The notes below the pieces were generated by a model. It worked only from the letters and a program-made list of their open reading frames with translations, had not been told where the DNA came from and made no database searches. A stretch of 64,000 nt of DNA from the NCBI GenBank assembly GCA_002205965.3, contig NADL03000648.1, positions 310,001-374,000 on the forward strand. The letters are read 5' to 3'. Origin of the DNA: Kappaphycus alvarezii. Its lineage: Eukaryota > Rhodophyta > Florideophyceae > Gigartinales > Solieriaceae. Positions within the stretch are counted from its first letter, which is position 1, and the number at the start of each line of letters is the position of its first letter. The translations under genes were made by a program, and so were the position numbers. Shown piece after piece: positions 57,991-64,000 of this stretch.

Positions 57991-58514
57991 GCATGTACAG
58001 TACCGTCCTACCGTCATCCGTCATCATCATTCTCCCCAAATCATTCAGCACCACACCCTCCCCCGCATCGCACCCGTCCAAACCAACGATCAAAAAACAA
58101 CCAAAAAATACCCTCCTCCCACATTGCATCCAACCCCTCCCAAAAACCCCATCCATTTCCAATTCCCAACCTCCCCGAAAAAATCCCCGCATCAACATCA
58201 AGCCCCCATTAAAATCCTTCCCCCCCCGCCTTTCTCAATCATCGACCTCCAAAATTCACCGCAAACCCCACGGCCCCTCCCACCCCACCAATTCCCCCCA
58301 CCCCAACACACCGCTCCCAAAATCCCACCACCCACACTACCCACCAATCCGCCATACTCCGCGACCCCTACTCACTGTAAACCCCCACCCCCGCCAGCTC
58401 AATACAGCCATGCAAAAACAACATAGCACCCCAAAGTATCTCGCGTACGCCCCCCGAGACGGGGTAAGGCCGTGTGCCTTGTGCAAGAGGGGGAAAGCAA
58501 TGCGGATTGCGTGA
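57991..58514 (+). other. C/A-rich tract, possible promoter and first exon of an unidentified gene
   Basis: 58010-58380 is nearly free of G on the plus strand, like the tracts before the recognised genes. It is followed by a possible start at 58411 (MQKQHSTPKYLAYAPRDG) and a donor-like GGTAAGG at about 58463. The long ORF through the tract is compositional. No downstream exon was recognised. Confidence 0.25.
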
Positions 58515-61100
58515 CAAGGGGCGGGATATCAAGTGCGGGTCGGCGTGGCGCGACGTGCAGCGCATGATATGCCGCGGAGAAGGGGCTGGTGTTGGCGCGA
58601 TATGGGGTGCGGAAGGTACGATATAGGTTGCTGGGTTGTGTTGTGGTACTGTTTGCAAAGGGACGGTTTCATGAGGTTGCACAGTGGCGTGGTTTTGTCT
58701 GGACCTGGGTGAGAGGTAGCGGTTATGGTGCATATGGCATTTGTAACTGGCGTGGTAGTGGGCATTGCAGGGGCGCTGTAGTGCGGCGGTGCAGGCGGTG
58801 GTGGTAGTGGTGTCTGGTACGGCGGGCGTGGTAGGTGGGGAGGCTGGGAAGAGTTGGCGGTGGGGTGTTACTGTACATGCGATGCTATATTGTAGTGTAC
58901 TTTACTGTACAGTACATTACAGTACTGTGGTTGAATGGTACAGTAGTAAAGTACACGGTTGAGAGGGGTACAGTAGTACTGGGGGTGTAAAATAGGACAA
59001 ATATAGCAATAGCTCGTGAATGAATGAATCTTTACTCTTTACTTATCTTGAGTGTACACCGACTGACCGCTGGACTACGCTACGCTCACTTGAACGAAGG
59101 AGGACTGACGGGAAAAGTCATGAGGCGATTTTTTTGGTGCAATTGCAAGTTTTGACAAAAATTGCAAGTTTTGACAAAAATTGCATGGCAGTCGTGAGAG
59201 ATGGTTTCCATGAGGAAAGATTCTTGATATGAGTGTGTGATGGGCCATGTTTCAACAAAGGCGAATGACGTCAAGACATAACTGTATGTCATATTACCAT
59301 GGTGTGGTGAATGGTGGATATAGCCAAGCAGTGTTGAATATTGATGATACTCGAGTTGGAGCGCTTGCGAAGCCAGCTCGTGCCTCTACGTATTGACACT
59401 AGTTGTGGCAACGTTCAATACGCGGCGGTACATGAGGCTTCAAGCACCCTCCTTTTCCCCCTCTGTCGTAAAAGCGACAGGGAAAAGCGAAACGGGCAGG
59501 AGGCGGGAATTTGTGACAGCATTTCTAGATTCGCAAGTGGATTCAACTTGCAGGATAACCGGCGAGTGTACTGGAAAAGGGTGACGAAGCAAGGATGATT
59601 GAGAGTAGGGTAGTATTCCCGTTTGTCCCGAAAAACTTGACGTTGACCAACGCAAAGACGGCGTAGCAGAGCATTCCATGCAGCGCCTTGCAGCTTGCAC
59701 GGCGCACCGGGAAAACAAGTTGTGTAATATACTGTATTGTACGGGATTAGTAATAAGTTGCAAGGAGTCTGGTGCCGTTCAACTCGAGTTCACAGTACTG
59801 TACAAAGCTGTTCTGTAAAGGTAGGTAGATAAGCTGCTTTAAAGTGCAGGAGAGTTTAAAAATCAGCTTACAACCAAGGGATATTGGAGGGCGATGAATC
59901 GCGAGTTTGACATGATGGCGGTGTGACTCTGAAAATTGCTCGACATTGGGTAGGCTCAACATCGAACTTGTTTGTCCCTCCATATTGGCATTGTTGACCC
60001 AGGCGAGGGACGCGCTACATAACCATGCAGTCGCTTATTGGATGGGTGCATCATCAAATAGGGCCATGCACTCCAGGCCCATCACGCCATGCCCACCCTA
60101 TTCGCCAACTCGCTCTCGCTCTTACTTTTCTCGCGGTCTCCGCCTGGCGCAACTCAAGATGCACCAAACCGTGTAAGACTGCTTGTGTAACTTGCGCTAC
60201 TGTTTCAGCTGAAAACCGTTTTCAGAGTGCAACAGTTAACTGAACGTGACTGGAAACTACAGTTGTGCAGAGAAAAGTGCAACGGCTCAACTTTTTGGGT
60301 CGATTTCCGTCCAGCCAATGACTAGAAAAGACTGGAATCAGGCGGCATTCCACGCCCTATCTGGCGATAGTGTTGTCAAAAATGTATTTCGCTGTACAGT
60401 CCTACAGACTACGGTACTGTACCGTGCAAAGTTTTGGCAAGAAAGACTTTTGACTTGTGAATTACTTCATAAGCAGTAAGGTCCAGTGTGTTACAGTGAA
60501 GGAGACCCTCGGTCCCTTGCATCGTTTCTAGCCCTCTGTTTCAAGGCCCTCGAGACAAAGCGGTCCGCCACACAAATGTGATCATCATAATGAGAAGACT
60601 TTTGCCCCCTTAACAGCTACTTGCGCTATTTGCGGGGCCAACGAAATTATTCTGTAACGGTCAATTTTTACAAGCTTTAAAGGATTTGTTGTAAGCTGGA
60701 AACGTGTCTAGCCTTGTTTTTTCCGCGAGAAACCAGCCCCAATCCACGATTCTAAATTAGTTGTGCGCCACATTTGCCCTTTTGAAACACCCCCATGCTT
60801 TTATTGCAATTTTGATCTGTGAAGTTATTTAGAAGATGTGCAACGTTTTGATTTTGATTTAGTTCTAATTATACAACATTTATCCAATACGTTACAGTAT
60901 TAAACAACACAGTACTCCATACATCAAGGAATTATCCCAGTTGGACCAATAATGCAATTCGAATTTGATCCGATTCCCTGTGTTGCTCAGAGCCACATAC
61001 AGTACAGTACAGTACAGTATTCAAGTCAAGTACGGTACAGTGCTCTGCCACTTCTACCCTCCAGATAGTACTGTATCCATCGAGTGGAGTTTGAGGACCC
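58515..61100. repeat. Intergenic DNA with TACAGTAC clusters and a 19-bp tandem repeat
   Basis: Motif clusters occur at 58868-58980, 59725-59745, 60390-60425 and 60998-61045 (acagtacagtacagtacag). At 59142-59183 the unit attgcaagttttgacaaaa is repeated twice plus a partial third copy. No gene recognised. Confidence 0.6.
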
Positions 61101-64000
61101 TTTGCAGTGCTGTACTACCTCCTCAGTTTATCAACCACCAACGCAATTTTCTCTCCCATACACCAGCTTCAAGCTTCATCTCTCGATATCACTCCCGCTA
61201 CCCTTCCCCCACACGCGGCCAAAAATCCATACTTCAAGCGCCAAAGCTCCACCAGAACCCACCCGCAGTACCCAGAGTCGCTATACAACCTTGCCCCGCA
61301 AAGAATCATCCTCCTCCCCCAAGTCACACAACTCCAATTCAGTGTCCCGCCCCACATTCACACCCAACCGCTTCGCTTCAACCGCTGCAAACGCTTCTCA
61401 CCCTACTCCGCAGTTGCGCAAACTACCCCACCCAAACTACACAGCCTAACTTATCGCGCCCGAATTCACGCTACCATTATAAACCCCATCATTCCCCACC
61501 TTCTACCTGCACCGCAATCACACACCCGCTTCATGGCGCTTCGGGGGGTCGTTCACATCCCCCAAGCCCCGCAAACACTCACCGCCCCACCTTCTCCGTC
61601 GCATCATCCCATCCCTACGTGTTTTTCTGAGAAAGGCACCCTGTCAGGTAGTGCGTCGTGCCTAGTGGTCCGCTCCATGCACTGCCTATCTATTGCCGTC
61701 GATCCGTCTCACACTGCACCTACCTCCTCTTCGTATTCTCGTCAACCAAGCGAGTGTATGAAGGACCTTCATACGCGGCATGCAGTGCGTGTAGGTTTGG
61801 TGGGTGTGTTGTGTGAGTGAGGGCAACGGAACGGAACGTAACACACAGATGCCCCGTCGAGAACAACAACTTTCAGTCGCGTGTTGCGAGGGTGGAATCT
61901 GTCTGGGTTCACTCGTGAGATGTGCAGAGGCGGCATGCTGCCTCGCGTCCTTTCGCAGTTGCGCTGCGTTTTTTTTGATGGGTGATGTGTCTGGGTTGTA
62001 GAATGTGTGATATGGAGGTTTGCAGGCGTTTTGTTTGTATAATCCGTTTGAATAGGGCGGCTTGACATGCGTGGAGAGAGGAGTGGGGCAACTTTGGGTA
62101 GACGCTGGACGGAAGAGTCGCTCATTGCGCGTGTATCAATCGCCAGTCCTTTCCGTACTCAAGTACTGTACTCTGTTGCTCATTGTACGGACGGTCGTGG
62201 CATTGATATTTGGGCCGATTTCAATATCTACATCCATCGGCCTGTCTTGTGCAACTATTTCCCCCGGCACATGCAGTTTGCACAATAGTATGTGCAATAG
62301 TTGCGGTACCACGTCCGAAAACTGAAGCAATATGCGCGCTTGTGATACTGGAAATGACCCGCATCATTCCGACGCAACGCTTCACAGCCATCGCCCCCCG
62401 CCTTTGAAAAAAAACACGACCCACAAGTGCCCCATGGGCCACAGCAACCGGCCGCATTCGCAAACGCAGACAAGCTGGCAACAGAGCAGAGCAACCATTC
62501 CTACTCACGTCCTCATCCTCCACATCAATCCTAAATGCAACACACATCCCACATCCCTATGCACGCAAACACCATACCACCACAAGTGCAGCACACTCCA
62601 ACACCCAGCTCACCGCCAACAAACTTTGTCCCCTCCACACCCGCGTCACATGCGAAAATACATTTACCACGTCCCCGAAAACCGCCCAAATGGCCGAATA
62701 CCTTCCCACGTACAGCGTGACACCCCCCTTGACTTGCTCCTGTCAGTATAGAATCCGCCTCGCCGCAAACAACGCGCGTATCGCAAAACCTAGTGCCGCC
62801 ATTCCTTTCACGCACAACAAGGCGGCATGCAAGAGATGGCGCAGCGTGTGATAGTCTCGGTGACACTCCCCACGCGTCACTCGTGGGTGGGAATCGGAGG
62901 TTTGATGGATGTTGCGGAATGCGATGTGGTGGACGGGTGGGGGCGGATGGTCCGGGTTGGAATGTTGGGATATGATGGCGTTGCTGGGTGCGGTGGACGC
63001 TTTGAAAGGGGCGGGAGGCGGAAGGGTGTGCAATGTCGTGTGGATTTCCGTGCCTTTCGGGAGGGGAGATGTTGTGCGAGGGTGGGAGGAATGTGGGAGT
63101 AAACTGTTGTTCTCGCGACGCTTTTAATTGGGGATGATAGGTAAGGGATGGTTCTGATTCCCGAAGCGTCGCTTGTTAAAGGCACGGCGCTGTTTTTTTT
63201 TGGGTTGTATTGGGGAAGAATGTTGCTTGCATGAGGTGGTGTTGAATTATTGTCAAAGTGGGGTTTACGGACGGCAGTTTGTAAATTGGGGAATTTTGGG
63301 GGCTCGCAATGTAGTATGTTGTCAAGTGTTTTCCATTGAAATGCAGTGATTGCCAAATCAAAGAGGGAATTCGAGGTGCATTTCGCAACAATTTTTGTCA
63401 TTGACGCAGTGGAAATTGAAGAACCAATGCTGCCAAGTTTGGAGATTCTAGCGCCCGTTGGATGCGACATGAGGGATCTTGCGCTGGGTGCAGAATGAGA
63501 ACAGGTGGTAATGACGCAAAGACTTTCTGTTTTTATGTTACCGGAAAACTCTAACGTCACTAGTCATGGTTGGGAATGCAGCTAATGTACAGTTTACTGT
63601 ATAACCGTTTAAGGGTGTCTCTCCTTTGGAAATAGACTTGCGTGACAGAGATGAATTTTGGCTGGTGGAGCCGGTGGATATCCTGACCTGACTTTGATTA
63701 AGATTATTTTGAAAAGCGGCTCTGCAAATGCTCTACAAGTATCAATCTCGGTTCCGTAGTTGAGCTCTTGCCCCCAGATCAAACAACAGAAGATACTGAA
63801 CAGTACTAGAATTACCTTGTACAAACTGAATAGATCCATAAAGACGAACTGTACATCTTCTGCCACTGCCACTGTATTGTAACTGGTTAAAGCCGAAAGC
63901 ATTTTGAAAAAAGAACGGTTTTGCAGGCGCCCCGATCAACTGGCAGTGCAGAAAGAGGCCATTTTCATACTGTACCGCACGGCAGGATTTTACTGTACAG
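61101..64000. other. Base-skewed region without a convincing gene
   Basis: 61100-61640 and 62380-62720 are C-rich on the plus strand, while 62880-63110 is G-rich. The long ORFs (61107-61820 plus, 62877-63560 minus) are Pro/Ser/His-rich and match the base skew, with no domain. 63580-64000 shows scattered tactgtac motifs. Confidence 0.4.

Noticed and set aside
61107-61820. 237-codon plus-strand ORF
   Set aside because: Pro/His/Ser/Thr composition follows the C-rich base skew; no domain and no splice support.
62877-63560. 227-codon minus-strand ORF
   Set aside because: Low-complexity Pro/Ser/Thr composition over a base-skewed tract; no recognisable motif.
1-64000. CRISPR arrays, bacterial operons or rRNA
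   Set aside because: No regular direct repeats with spacers, no ribosomal sequence, and gene structure is eukaryotic.

Overview
The window comes from a nuclear eukaryotic genome. It has spliceosomal-type introns, LTR retrotransposons of both superfamilies, BED-type hAT and pogo-type DNA transposons, and a type II membrane glycosyltransferase gene. A zoosporic (chytrid-like) fungus is my best guess, from the short introns, the presence of a Canopy/DUF3456 gene and the style of the copia elements; this is inference, and other microbial eukaryotes are possible. There are no rRNA operons, CRISPR arrays or intact tRNA genes.

Layout. Bases 1-36,650 are a nested graveyard of mobile elements. A LINE-like C-terminal fragment (91-1197) is split by a structurally complete Ty3/gypsy element (1198-7079, minus, 5-bp duplication GGGTC). 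The target of that insertion is one arm of an inverted repeat whose other arm (7978-8235) still shows the uninterrupted sequence. A diverged solo LTR of the same gypsy lineage follows (10107-10647, duplication GGATT), then a broken pogo-type transposase (about 11.8-13.0 kb). A BED-hAT element (13570-17917, minus, 8-bp duplication ATTGAGAC) sits inside a repeat copy that I read as a copia LTR. Next come a decayed copia (18.1-21.2 kb, plus), a second LINE-like fragment, a second BED-hAT (22406-25694, plus, 8-bp duplication GTCTCCAC), a copia with paired LTRs (25772-30557, minus, duplication GCCGG), a MITE with long inverted ends, a third copia (32-35 kb, plus) and a gypsy integrase remnant (35.5-36.65 kb, minus).

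Bases 36.65-46.9 kb are AT-rich and I recognise nothing there. At 46916-47569 (minus) lies an intact 217-residue ORF. Its first 30 residues match the tail of histone H3 at 20 positions, yet no histone fold is evident after it. This is the most striking item in the window.

Bases 48.7-56.6 kb hold the recognisable host genes: two convergent AMPK-beta-type glycogen-binding (CBM48) proteins, a Canopy/DUF3456 secretory-pathway protein with an acidic tail, and a large two-domain glycosyltransferase (a GT-A galactosyltransferase-like half plus a fucosyltransferase-like half). All except the second CBM48 gene show single-base losses that break the frame while the protein signal continues in the next frame. 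This suggests either assembly error or a recently dying segment. Pyrimidine-rich sense-strand tracts lie upstream of each gene, and a short GTACTGTAC/TACAGTAC motif recurs in clusters. Bases 57-64 kb are base-skewed, low-complexity DNA with no convincing gene.
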